DNA of 36,612 nucleotides from positions 1 to 36,612 of the forward strand of contig CAISLN010000132.1 in assembly GCA_903886275.1 (NCBI GenBank), read 5' to 3'. Shown here in pieces: positions 16,436 to 24,158 of the stretch. The position numbers and the translations under genes are program-made. The DNA comes from an uncultured beta proteobacterium (GTDB taxonomy: Bacteria; Pseudomonadota; Gammaproteobacteria; Burkholderiales; Burkholderiaceae_C). How positions within the stretch are numbered: position 1 is the first letter of the stretch; each line of letters begins with the position of its first letter. The notes beneath the pieces are model-generated. The model searched no databases. It saw only the letters and a list, made by a program, of their open reading frames with translations, and was not told where the DNA came from.

Positions 16436-18016
16436 TCAACGGCGACCGCCACCAAAAATACTGCCCAGCACGCCACGGATGATTTGACGGCCCACTTCGC
16501 GGCCTATCGAGCTGGCCGCACTCTTGAGCAGTTGCTCCCCGGCGCTGGCACGGGTGCGCCGGGTGCCGCCACCCAGCAAGTCGCCCAGGCCGTCGAGCAT
16601 GCCGCGCTCGGGTGCCGCTGGCACCGTTGCCGCAGTACCGCGCAGCGCAGGCGCCTGATCTGTTGGCATATCGGCGGGGGCCATGCGCGCTTGGGTGCGG
16701 CCTTTGAGGGCTTCGAATGCTGAGGCACGTTCCACTGTCTTTTCATAGACGCCCGCCACCATCGAGCAGGCCATCAGCGCCTGGCGCTGCGCCGCGCTGA
16801 TGGGTCCGATCTGGCTGGAGGGGGGAAGAACGAAGACGCGTTCGGTTGGCGTGGGTCGGCCCTTTTCATCGAGCAGGCTGACCAGGGCCTCGCCCACGCC
16901 AAGCTCGGTGATGGCCGTGGCCACATCCAGACCCGGATTGGCGCGCATGGTGTCGGCCGCCGCCTTGACCGCTTTTTGGTCGCGCGGGGTGAAGGCGCGC
17001 AGCGCGTGCTGCACCCGGTTGCCGAGTTGGGCCAGCACCGCATCCGGAATATCCAGCGGATTTTGCGTGACAAAGAAAACACCCACGCCCTTGCTGCGCA
17101 CCAGGCGCACCACCAACTCGATGCGCTCGATCAGCACCTTGGGTGCGTCGGCAAACAGCAGATGCGCCTCGTCAAAAAAGAACACCAGTTTGGGCTTGTC
17201 CAGATCGCCCACCTCGGGCAGCGACTCGAACAACTCGCTGAGCAGCCACAGCAAAAAGGTGGCGTATAGGCGCGGGGCATTCATCAGCTTGTCGGCCGCC
17301 AGGATGTTGATTACGCCCAGGCCCCCACCGCTGGCGGTGCTTCCACAGCGCGTGTCGGTCTGCATGAAGTCGGCGATGTTGAGCATGGGCTCGCCAAAGA
17401 ATTGGTCGCCCCCTTGCGTTTGCACCTGCATCAGGCCGCGCTGTATGGCGCCAATGCTGGCGGCGCTGATGTTGCCGTATGCGGTGGTGTAGCTGGCCGC
17501 GTTGTCACCCACATGCTGGCACATGGCGCGCAGGTCCTTCATGTCCAACAGCAAGAGGCCATCGTCGTCGGCAATCTTGAAGACCAGTTGCAGCACGCCC
17601 TCCTGGGTCTCGTTGAGCTTGAGCATGCGGGCCAGCAACAAGGGCCCCAGGTCGCTCACCGTGGCGCGCACCGGGTGACCCTGCTCGCCAAAAACATCCC
17701 ACAGGGTGACCGGGTAGGCCTGGAAGGCAGGCGCATCAAAGCCGCGCTCGTGCAGGAGCTTGCCGAGTTTGTCGGTGAGTGCACCTGGTTGCGAGATGCC
17801 AGTCAGGTCGCCCTTGATGTCGGCCAGGAACACCGGCACGCCCAATTGGGAGAAGCCCTCGGCCAGGGTTTGCAGGGTGATGGTTTTGCCGGTACCGGTG
17901 GCCCCGGTGATCAGTCCATGGCGGTTGGCCTTGTCGGGTCGCAGCAAGCACTGGACACTGTGCGGGCCTTGCGTGTGCTGGGCAATCAAAATGCCCGTGT
18001 CGGTGTTCACTGCCAT
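16436..18016 (-). CDS. HerA/YjgR-like ATPase (DUF853 family)
   Basis: A 526-residue P-loop ATPase of the HerA-FtsK superfamily, YjgR-like branch. Walker A is GATGTGKT at 38-45; Walker B is KLVFFFDEAHLLF with D282/E283; an FVTQNPLDIPDAVLAQLGNRVQHALRAFTPRDQKAV block follows, which is the family's sensor/arginine-finger region. The C-terminal 120 residues are low-complexity (Ala, Arg, Gly) ending in a glycine- and arginine-rich tail (GSIFGGGRR). The start at 18016 (MAVNTDTGILIAQ) is supported by AGGA about seven bases upstream; the frame extends 28 codons further but into the yebC promoter region. Its cellular role is not established; relatives are DNA-translocase-like. Divergent from yebC by 58 bases. 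Confidence 0.9.
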   Translation of the reverse strand: MAVNTDTGILIAQHTQGPHSVQCLLRPDKANRHGLITGATGTGKTITLQTLAEGFSQLGVPVFLADIKGDLTGISQPGALTDKLGKLLHERGFDAPAFQAYPVTLWDVFGEQGHPVRATVSDLGPLLLARMLKLNETQEGVLQLVFKIADDDGLLLLDMKDLRAMCQHVGDNAASYTTAYGNISAASIGAIQRGLMQVQTQGGDQFFGEPMLNIADFMQTDTRCGSTASGGGLGVINILAADKLMNAPRLYATFLLWLLSELFESLPEVGDLDKPKLVFFFDEAHLLFADAPKVLIERIELVVRLVRSKGVGVFFVTQNPLDIPDAVLAQLGNRVQHALRAFTPRDQKAVKAAADTMRANPGLDVATAITELGVGEALVSLLDEKGRPTPTERVFVLPPSSQIGPISAAQRQALMACSMVAGVYEKTVERASAFEALKGRTQARMAPADMPTDQAPALRGTAATVPAAPERGMLDGLGDLLGGGTRRTRASAGEQLLKSAASSIGREVGRQIIRGVLGSIFGGGRR

Positions 18017-18074
18017 GCGGATCCTGAAAAGTACAATCGGAACAATAGCGTAACGAATTATTAAAGGACTTCGC

Positions 18075-18794
18075 GTGGCAGGACACAGTAAATGGGCCAA
18101 TATTCAGCACCGCAAGGGGCGCCAGGACGAGAAACGGGGCAAGATCTGGACACGCATCATCCGTGAAATCACCGTGGCGGCCCGCGCCGGTGGCGGCGAT
18201 CTGGGCATCAATCCGCGCCTGCGCCTGGCGGTGGAAAAAGCCAAGGCGGCCAACATGCCGGCCGAGCGCATCAAGTACAACATCGACAAGGCCACCGGCA
18301 ACGCCGAGGGCATTAGCTACGAGGAAATCCGCTACGAGGGCTACGGCATTGGCGGCGTGGCCATCATGGTGGACACCATGACCGACAACCGCGTGCGCAC
18401 CGTGGCCGAAATGCGCCATGCCTTTAACCGCAATGGCGGCATCATGGGCACCGAGGGCTCGGTGGTGTTTCAGTTCAAGCATTGCGGCCAGTTGATTTAC
18501 GCGCCCGGCAGCAGCGAAGACAAGATCATGGAGGTGGCGCTGGAAGCCGGTGCCGATGACGTGATCACCGACGACGATGGCGCCGTGGAGGTGCTGACAT
18601 CGGTGGGCGACTTTGAAGCCGTCAAGGCCGCACTCGAAGCCGCCGGTTGGGTGGCCGAGCTCGCAGGCATCACCATGCGACCCGAAAATTCCGTGGAACT
18701 GAGCCCCGAGGATGCCGAGCGCATGCAAAAACTGCTGGACGTGCTGGAAGACCTCGACGATGCACAGGAAATCTACCACAATGCCGCAATCTAA
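18075..18794 (+). CDS. yebC: YebC/PmpR/TACO1-family protein
   Basis: A 239-residue cytoplasmic protein beginning MAGHSKWANIQHRKGRQDEKRGKIWTRIIREITVAAR, the family hallmark. Family members have been described as DNA-binding regulators and, more recently, as ribosome-associated factors that help translate difficult sequences such as polyproline; the sequence does not distinguish these. The start is GTG, with AAAGGACTT as ribosome site. In many genomes yebC sits beside ruvC; here it is followed by purD after 7 bases. A TACAAT hexamer at 18032-18037 could be its -10, but no -35 fits. Confidence 0.96.
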   Translation: MAGHSKWANIQHRKGRQDEKRGKIWTRIIREITVAARAGGGDLGINPRLRLAVEKAKAANMPAERIKYNIDKATGNAEGISYEEIRYEGYGIGGVAIMVDTMTDNRVRTVAEMRHAFNRNGGIMGTEGSVVFQFKHCGQLIYAPGSSEDKIMEVALEAGADDVITDDDGAVEVLTSVGDFEAVKAALEAAGWVAELAGITMRPENSVELSPEDAERMQKLLDVLEDLDDAQEIYHNAAI

Positions 18795-18801
18795 GTTACG
18801 T

Positions 18802-20094
18802 ATGAATATTTTGGTTATTGGTGGTGGCGGGCGCGAGCATGCGATGGCCTGGAAGTTGGCCCAGTCGCCCAAGGTGCAGATGGTCTATGTGGCGCCCGGC
18901 AACGGCGGCACTGCCACCGACCCGCACCTGAAGAACCTGCCCATTACCGACATCGTGGAGCTGCGCGCCTGGGCCCAGGCCAACCACATTGGCATGACCG
19001 TTGTCGGCCCCGAAGGCCCCTTGGCTGCTGGTGTGGTGGATGAATTTCGCGCCCATGGCATGCGCATCTTCGGGCCCACCAAGGCCGCCGCACAGCTGGA
19101 GAGCTCTAAGGCTTTTTCCAAGGCCTTTATGCGCCGCCACGGCATTCCCACGGCCGAATACGCCACCTTCTCCGATCCGGTAGCGGCCCATGCCTATGTG
19201 GACAAGATGGGCGCCCCCACCGTGGTCAAGGCCGATGGATTGGCTGCGGGCAAGGGAGTGGTGGTGGCCATGAACCTGCAAGAGGCGCATGCAGCGATTG
19301 ACTTCATGCTGCTCGACAACCGGCTTGGCGTGACCCATAACGAGGGTGGGGCGCGCGTGGTGATCGAAGAGTTTTTAGAGGGCGAGGAGGCTAGCTTCAT
19401 CGTCATGTGCGACGGAAAAAATGTGTTGACGCTTGCCACCAGCCAAGACCACAAGCGCCTGCAAGATGGCGACCAGGGTCCCAACACCGGTGGCATGGGT
19501 GCCTATTCGCCGGCGCCGATTGTGACGCCGGCGGTGCATGGACGCGCTATGCGCGAGGTGATTCTGCCCACCATCAAGGGCATGGAACAAGACGGCATTC
19601 CCTTTACCGGCTTTTTGTATGCGGGCCTGATGATTGATGCCCAGGGACACGCCAAGACCCTGGAGTTCAACTGCCGCATGGGCGACCCCGAAACCCAGCC
19701 CATCATGATGCGGCTCAAAACCGATTTGGTGGATGTGCTGTGGGCCGCCACCGAGCCCGGTCCACATGGCAAGCTCGACACCATCGAGCTGCAATGGGAC
19801 CGCCGCGTGGCGCTGGGCGTGGTGCTGGCCGCACCCGGCTACCCTGCAAGTCCGCGCAAGGGCGATGCCATCAGCGGCCTCCCGACGAACACCGACGATT
19901 GCGCCGTGTTCCATGCGGGTACGGCCCTGGTGGGCGACATCCTGGTCACCTCTGGCGGGCGGGTGTTGTGCGTCACGGCCATGGCCGACAGCGTGCGCAT
20001 AGCGCAGCAAAAGGCCTACCAGGTGATCAAGGACATCCACTTCGATGGCATGCAGTACCGCAGCGATATCGGATTTCGGGCGCTCAAGTCCTGA
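18802..20094 (+). CDS. purD: Phosphoribosylamine-glycine ligase
   Basis: A 430-residue ATP-grasp enzyme of purine synthesis that joins phosphoribosylamine and glycine to give GAR. The N-domain begins MNILVIGGGGREHAMAWKL and contains VVGPEGPLAAGVVDEF. The ATP-grasp part has KADGLAAGKGVVV, VIEEFLEGEEASF, DHKRLQDGDQGPNTGGMGAYSP and the metal/substrate loop FNCRMGDPETQ. The C-terminal domain shows the usual GYP motif (APGYPASPRKGD). I place the start at the ATG at 18802, seven bases after yebC; an overlapping upstream extension is just the yebC end in another frame. Length is as expected. Confidence 0.97.
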   Translation: MNILVIGGGGREHAMAWKLAQSPKVQMVYVAPGNGGTATDPHLKNLPITDIVELRAWAQANHIGMTVVGPEGPLAAGVVDEFRAHGMRIFGPTKAAAQLESSKAFSKAFMRRHGIPTAEYATFSDPVAAHAYVDKMGAPTVVKADGLAAGKGVVVAMNLQEAHAAIDFMLLDNRLGVTHNEGGARVVIEEFLEGEEASFIVMCDGKNVLTLATSQDHKRLQDGDQGPNTGGMGAYSPAPIVTPAVHGRAMREVILPTIKGMEQDGIPFTGFLYAGLMIDAQGHAKTLEFNCRMGDPETQPIMMRLKTDLVDVLWAATEPGPHGKLDTIELQWDRRVALGVVLAAPGYPASPRKGDAISGLPTNTDDCAVFHAGTALVGDILVTSGGRVLCVTAMADSVRIAQQKAYQVIKDIHFDGMQYRSDIGFRALKS

Positions 20095-20127
20095 TGCGGC
20101 CCGTGCCGCAAATCCAGGGCCACTGCC

Positions 20128-20742
20128 ATGGCGGATGACTTTGCGCGGCCGCACCCGGTGCAGCTGTGCGGCAACCGCTTGGCGCACCGCCTGCTGAGCC
20201 TGCTGGGTTGGCAGGTGCGCATCGAAGGGCTGCCGGCCCTGCAGGGCGTGCTCATTGCCTACCCGCACACCAGCAACTGGGATTTCATTTTTCTGCTGCT
20301 CACCAAATGGGCCGTGGGTCTGCCGGTGAAGTTCTGGGGCAAGGAGTCGCTTTTCAAACTGCCGCTGATGGGCACTTGCATGCGCTGGCTAGGCGGAGTG
20401 CCGGTCCGCCGGGGCGCACCCCAGGGCGCGGTGGGCGACATGGTGCGCACCCTGCAGCAATGCCGTGACAACGGCCGCTTTTTTTGGCTTGCGCTGTCGC
20501 CCGAAGGCACGCGCAAACACAGCAGCGGTTGGCGCAGTGGCTTCTACCAGGTGGCCCTGCTGTCCGGTGTTCCCTTGGGGGTGTGCTCGGTGAACTACCG
20601 TCTGAAGACCGTCGATATCTCCCACTTCATTGCCTTGTCGGGCGATGTGGCGTCTGACATGCAACGCATCTCTGAAGTGCTGGCAGGTGCCATAGGCAAA
20701 CGCGCCGAGCTTGCAGCGCCCATACAAATGATCCACAAATGA
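20128..20742 (+). CDS. Lysophospholipid acyltransferase-family protein (PlsC-like)
   Basis: A 204-residue protein of the glycerophospholipid acyltransferase superfamily. The catalytic HX4D motif is HTSNWD (H47, D52). The glycerophosphate-binding motif is SPEGTRK (124-130), and GGVPVRRG (89-96) is the intervening conserved block. One amphipathic N-terminal segment but no clear transmembrane helix. Members of this short subgroup are often annotated 1-acyl-glycerol-3-phosphate acyltransferase, but acceptor specificity cannot be read here. It sits between purD (33-base gap) and hemF, with which it overlaps by four bases (ATGA), implying translational coupling. Confidence 0.88.
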   Translation: MADDFARPHPVQLCGNRLAHRLLSLLGWQVRIEGLPALQGVLIAYPHTSNWDFIFLLLTKWAVGLPVKFWGKESLFKLPLMGTCMRWLGGVPVRRGAPQGAVGDMVRTLQQCRDNGRFFWLALSPEGTRKHSSGWRSGFYQVALLSGVPLGVCSVNYRLKTVDISHFIALSGDVASDMQRISEVLAGAIGKRAELAAPIQMIHK

Positions 20743-21674
20743 ACCCGTCCAACGAATCCCCGCTTTTCTCTCCCGCCCTGGTGCGCAGCTACCTCACCGG
20801 TCTGCAGTCGCGCATCACCGACGCCATCGCCGCCATCGACGGCGGCCGCTTTTTGGTGGATGCCTGGGAGAAGCCTGCGGGCGAAATGCTGCAGGGCAAT
20901 GGCATCACGAAAATCCTGGAGGGCGGCTCTGTGTTTGAGCGCGCCGGTTGCGGCTTCTCGCATGTGCGCGGCCCCAAGTTGCCGCCTAGCGCCACCCAGC
21001 ACCGACCCGAACTCTCGGGCGCGCCGTTTGAGGCCATGGGCGTGTCGCTGGTGTTCCACCCGCGCAATCCTTTTGTGCCCACGGTGCATATGAATGTGCG
21101 CATGCTGGCAGCCAAGACGCCCGATGGCGCCGAGGTCTGCTGGTTTGGTGGCGGCATGGACCTCACCCCCTGTTATGGCTTTGAGGAAGATGCCCGCCAC
21201 TTTCACCAGACCTGCAAAAACGCGCTGCAGCCCTTTGGCGAAGACAAGTACCCGCGCTTCAAAACCTGGTGCGATGACTACTTTTTCCTCAAGCACCGCA
21301 ACGAGGCGCGCGGCGTGGGCGGGGTATTTTTTGACGACTTCTCGGAGCTCGGCCAAGCGCAAAGCTTTGCCATGTTGCAAGCGGTGGGCGATGGTTTTTT
21401 GAAGGCCTATATGCCCCTTGTTGAGCGCCGCATGGACATGCCCTATGGCGAGCGCGAGCGTGCCTTTCAGCTGTACCGGCGTGGCCGCTATGTGGAGTTC
21501 AACCTGGTGTGGGACCGTGGCACGCACTTCGGGTTGCAGTCGGGCGGACGCACCGAATCCATTTTGTTGTCTATGCCCCCGCATGCCTGTTGGTCCTACC
21601 AGAACGTCCCCGAGGCGGGCACGCCAGAGGCGGCGCTGTACAGCGAATTTTTGCCGCGCCGGGATTGGGTGTGA
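20739..21674 (+). CDS. hemF: Oxygen-dependent coproporphyrinogen III oxidase
   Basis: A 311-residue cytoplasmic enzyme that decarboxylates coproporphyrinogen III to protoporphyrinogen IX using oxygen, in haem synthesis. Family blocks are all present: EGGSVFERAGCGFSHVRG, SLVFHPRNPFVPTVHMNVR, WFGGGMDLTPCYGFEEDARHFH, KHRNEARGVGGVFFDDF and RYVEFNLVWDRGTHFGLQSGGRTESILLSMPP. Its ATG overlaps the acyltransferase stop (ATGA) and its stop overlaps the nadD GTG (GTGA). The use of the aerobic enzyme fits an aerobic or facultative organism. Confidence 0.97.
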   Translation: MNPSNESPLFSPALVRSYLTGLQSRITDAIAAIDGGRFLVDAWEKPAGEMLQGNGITKILEGGSVFERAGCGFSHVRGPKLPPSATQHRPELSGAPFEAMGVSLVFHPRNPFVPTVHMNVRMLAAKTPDGAEVCWFGGGMDLTPCYGFEEDARHFHQTCKNALQPFGEDKYPRFKTWCDDYFFLKHRNEARGVGGVFFDDFSELGQAQSFAMLQAVGDGFLKAYMPLVERRMDMPYGERERAFQLYRRGRYVEFNLVWDRGTHFGLQSGGRTESILLSMPPHACWSYQNVPEAGTPEAALYSEFLPRRDWV

Positions 21675-22279
21675 GCGTGCCGCAAAGGGTGGGTCTTTTT
21701 GGCGGGGCCTTCGATCCACCACACCGCACCCACATGGCGCTGGCGCAGGCGGCCATAGAGCAGTTGCAGCTCGACATCTTGCATGTGGTGCCCACCGGCC
21801 AGGCCTGGCACAAGCAGCGGCCCTTAAGCGCGGCCGAGCACCGCCTGGCCATGTGCCGCCTGGCCTTTGCCGAGCTGACCAGGGCTGTGGTGGATGCGCG
21901 CGAGACCCAGCGCAGCGGACCCACCTACACCATAGACACGCTGCGCGAGCTGCAGGCCCAGTATCCCGGCGCGCAGCTCTACCTGATCATGGGGGAAGAC
22001 CAGGCCAAAGCCCTCGCTACTTGGCACCGCGCCGAGGACCTGTCCCGCGCTGCTATAATTTGCGTAGCTTCGCGCTCCGAATCGATGGGGACCGCAGTGT
22101 CGGTCGATGATTTTTCAGGGCTGCCCAGCAGCCCGCTGCAGCGATTGCAGTTGCCCCCAAGCCCCTTGAATGCCACTGAGATACGCGACCTTTTGGCGCG
22201 TGGCCAGAGTGTTTCAACTCTGGTTTTAGAATCCGTTGCGCGTTATATTGACCAACACCACCTTTACCAAGCCGCCTGA
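21671..22279 (+). CDS. nadD: Nicotinate-nucleotide adenylyltransferase
   Basis: A 202-residue enzyme of NAD synthesis that adenylates nicotinate mononucleotide. I choose the GTG at 21671 overlapping the hemF stop (GTGA), which puts the nucleotidyltransferase motif GGAFDPPHRTH at residues 11-21, close to the N-terminus as normal. The second catalytic motif, usually ISSTxIR, appears as LNATEIRDLL near the C-terminus. The usual HxGH is HRTH here, a known kind of variation at the third position. YLIMGEDQAKALATWHRAEDL is typical. Its stop overlaps the rsfS start by one base (TGATG), the common nadD-rsfS-rlmH arrangement. Confidence 0.95.
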   Translation: MSVPQRVGLFGGAFDPPHRTHMALAQAAIEQLQLDILHVVPTGQAWHKQRPLSAAEHRLAMCRLAFAELTRAVVDARETQRSGPTYTIDTLRELQAQYPGAQLYLIMGEDQAKALATWHRAEDLSRAAIICVASRSESMGTAVSVDDFSGLPSSPLQRLQLPPSPLNATEIRDLLARGQSVSTLVLESVARYIDQHHLYQAA

Positions 22280-23061
22280 TGACCACCTCCCCCGTTGCCA
22301 AAAAAGACATCCAAAAACTCCAGCGCGCCATCATCGATGGCTTGGAAGACGTAAAAGCGCAGGACATCGTGGTGTTTGACACCGAGCATCTGTCGGCGCT
22401 GTTTGAGCGGATCATCATTGCCTCCGGTACCTCGAACCGCCAGACCAAGGCCCTGGCCGCGAGCGTGCGCGATGCCGTGCGCGAGGCCGGCTTTCCCAAG
22501 CCGCGCGTGGAAGGCGAAACCAATGGCGAGTGGATCATCGTGGATTGCGGCCAGGCCGTGGTGCACATCTTCCAACCCAACATCCGCCAGTACTACCACC
22601 TCGAAGAGCTGTGGGGCGAAAAGCCCGTGCGCCTGAAGCTGGGCTCAGTCAAGCCTGCGACGGCTTCCAAGGAAGAGGCCGTGGTCACCAAGGGTGCAGT
22701 CCCCGGCACATTGAAGCGCTCCAGCGCTTCCAAGATCGGCGTGGCCGAGGCCTTCCCGTCCAAGGCCCAGGTCAAAAAGAACGATGCCATCAAGGCCGCA
22801 GCGGCAAAGAAAGCCTCTGCCAAGACCAGCGGTGTTGCGCCTGCCAAAAAGCCTGCTGAAAGAACCACGAGCACGCGTGCGCCAGTGGTGCCGGCCAAGA
22901 AGGTCGCTGCCAAAAAGGTTGCGGTGAAGACGCCGGCCGTGCAGGTCGCAGCCAAGACCCTGGTGGTGAAGGCACCGGCCAAGACCGTGGCACGTGTGGC
23001 CGCCAAGAAGGCCGAAGTGCGCAAGCCCGCTGCCAAGAAGACGGTTAGCCGCAAGGCCTGA
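22279..23061 (+). CDS. rsfS: Ribosome silencing factor RsfS with a long Lys/Ala-rich C-terminal tail
   Basis: RsfS (Iojap/YbeB family) binds ribosomal protein uL14 and blocks subunit joining when nutrients are short. Residues 8-120 form a complete RsfS domain: IIDGLEDVKAQDIVVFD, SGTSNRQTKALAASVRDAVREAG, EGETNGEWIIVDCGQAVVHIF, and RQYYHLEELWGEK. The family is usually 105-130 residues; this protein is 260. The extra 140 residues are low-complexity, with about 28 lysines, many alanines, prolines and valines, and recurring AAKK, PAKK and KKVA units, resembling histone H1-like or AlgP-like tails. The frame and codon use are continuous, so it is not an obvious frameshift. Such a tail could bind RNA or DNA (inference). 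Confidence 0.93.
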   Translation: MTTSPVAKKDIQKLQRAIIDGLEDVKAQDIVVFDTEHLSALFERIIIASGTSNRQTKALAASVRDAVREAGFPKPRVEGETNGEWIIVDCGQAVVHIFQPNIRQYYHLEELWGEKPVRLKLGSVKPATASKEEAVVTKGAVPGTLKRSSASKIGVAEAFPSKAQVKKNDAIKAAAAKKASAKTSGVAPAKKPAERTTSTRAPVVPAKKVAAKKVAVKTPAVQVAAKTLVVKAPAKTVARVAAKKAEVRKPAAKKTVSRKA

Positions 23062-23069
23062 TCCGCACC

Positions 23070-23537
23070 ATGCGGCTGCTGATTGTGGCGGTCGGGCTCA
23101 AGGTGCCCGACTGGGCGCAGACCGCTTGGGAAGACTATGCCAAGCGCTTCCCGCACGAAATCAAGATCGAGCTCAAGGCCGTCAAGACCGAGCCGCGTGG
23201 CTCCAAGACCCTGGAGGCCCTGTATGCCGGCGAGCGCGCCCGCATCGAGGCCGCCATTCCCAAAGGCACGCGCATCGTGGCGCTCGATGAGCGCGGCACC
23301 AACCTGACCACCAAGGCCTTGGCCACGCGCCTGACCGACTGGCAACTGACGGGGGGCGATGTGGCGCTGGTCATTGGTGGGCCCGATGGGCTGGAGCCCG
23401 CTTTTCGGCAGGCCGCGCATGAGCGCATCCGCCTGTCTGACCTGACGCTGCCGCACGCCTTTGCGCGGGTGCTGCTGATCGAGCAGCTGTACCGGGCCTG
23501 GTCGATCAATGCCAACCACCCCTACCACCGTGAGTAG
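23070..23537 (+). CDS. rlmH: 23S rRNA (pseudouridine1915-N3)-methyltransferase
   Basis: A 155-residue SPOUT-class methyltransferase that methylates the pseudouridine at position 1915 of 23S rRNA in the assembled ribosome. It begins MRLLIVAVGLKVPDW, carries the trefoil-knot SAM site VALVIGGPDGL (98-108) and ends with LPHAFARVLLIEQLYRAWSINANHPYHRE, the diagnostic C-terminus. It follows rsfS after 8 bases, the usual pairing. Its stop codon lies inside a 21-base palindrome. Confidence 0.97.
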   Translation: MRLLIVAVGLKVPDWAQTAWEDYAKRFPHEIKIELKAVKTEPRGSKTLEALYAGERARIEAAIPKGTRIVALDERGTNLTTKALATRLTDWQLTGGDVALVIGGPDGLEPAFRQAAHERIRLSDLTLPHAFARVLLIEQLYRAWSINANHPYHRE

Positions 23538-23557
23538 TTTCGTTTTGAAAACGAAAC
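23537..23557. repeat. 21-base palindrome GTTTCGTTTT-G-AAAACGAAAC
   Basis: Two exactly complementary 10-base arms, GTTTCGTTTT (23537-23546) and AAAACGAAAC (23548-23557), separated by one G. It starts at the last base of the rlmH stop codon and ends 7 bases before the maf ATG. It is AT-rich against a GC-rich background. It could be a repressor site, or an RNA hairpin near the maf ribosome site. It lacks the GC stem of an intrinsic terminator. Confidence 0.75.
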
Positions 23558-23564
23558 AAAACCT

Positions 23565-24158
23565 ATGCATCCCTTTATCTATCTTGCCTCGCAAAGCCCA
23601 CGCCGCAGCCAGTTGCTAACCCAGCTCGGGATCGCCCACGAGCTGCTGTTGGCCGATGCACAGGAAGACGCCGAGTCGCTGGAAGAGCACATCGCGGGCG
23701 AGAGCCCGCTGGACTATGTGCAGCGCGTCACCCGCCTCAAGCTCGACGCCGCAGTCAAACGCCTACAGGCGCGCGGCCTGCCGCTGGCGCCGGTGCTGTG
23801 TGCGGACACTACGGTGGCGCTGGGCGACACGATTTATGCCAAACCAGCGGATGGCCCAGATGCGGTGCGCATGTTGAGCGCCCTGTCGGGCCAGACCCAT
23901 GTGGTGCTGACGGCGGTGGCGATGGGCACGGCAAGCCAGTGCGAGCAGGCCTGCAGCCGCTCCGAGGTGACATTTGCTGCGATGAGCGAGGCCGAGATTC
24001 GCGAATATGTCGCCTCCGGCGAGCCCATGGGCAAGGCCGGGGCTTATGCGGTGCAGGGCAGGGCGGCGGCGTATATTTCGCACATAGCGGGTAGCTACAC
24101 TGGCATCATGGGACTGCCCCTGTTTGAAACCGCGCAACTGCTCAAGAGACTCACCTGA
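23565..24158 (+). CDS. maf: Maf-family nucleoside triphosphate pyrophosphatase (YhdE-like)
   Basis: A 197-residue house-cleaning enzyme that hydrolyses non-canonical or excess nucleoside triphosphates to monophosphates. It opens with YLASQSPRRSQLLTQLGI (the SxSPRR phosphate-binding motif). The catalytic Asp is in CADTTVALGD (D81), followed by YAKPADGPDAVRMLSALSGQTHVVLTAVAM. The C-terminus GKAGAYAVQGRAAAYISHIAGSYTGIMGLPLFET is a family block. The overall pattern is YhdE-like, a dTTP/UTP pyrophosphatase group, though specificity is inferred. No Shine-Dalgarno is obvious; a palindrome sits in the leader. Its stop overlaps the next gene's start by one base (TGATG). Confidence 0.95.
   Translation: MHPFIYLASQSPRRSQLLTQLGIAHELLLADAQEDAESLEEHIAGESPLDYVQRVTRLKLDAAVKRLQARGLPLAPVLCADTTVALGDTIYAKPADGPDAVRMLSALSGQTHVVLTAVAMGTASQCEQACSRSEVTFAAMSEAEIREYVASGEPMGKAGAYAVQGRAAAYISHIAGSYTGIMGLPLFETAQLLKRLT

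Noticed and set aside
22054..22059. TATAAT inside nadD as an internal promoter for rsfS-rlmH
   Set aside because: No -35-like hexamer at 16-18 bases upstream and it lies in conserved coding sequence; possible but unsupported.
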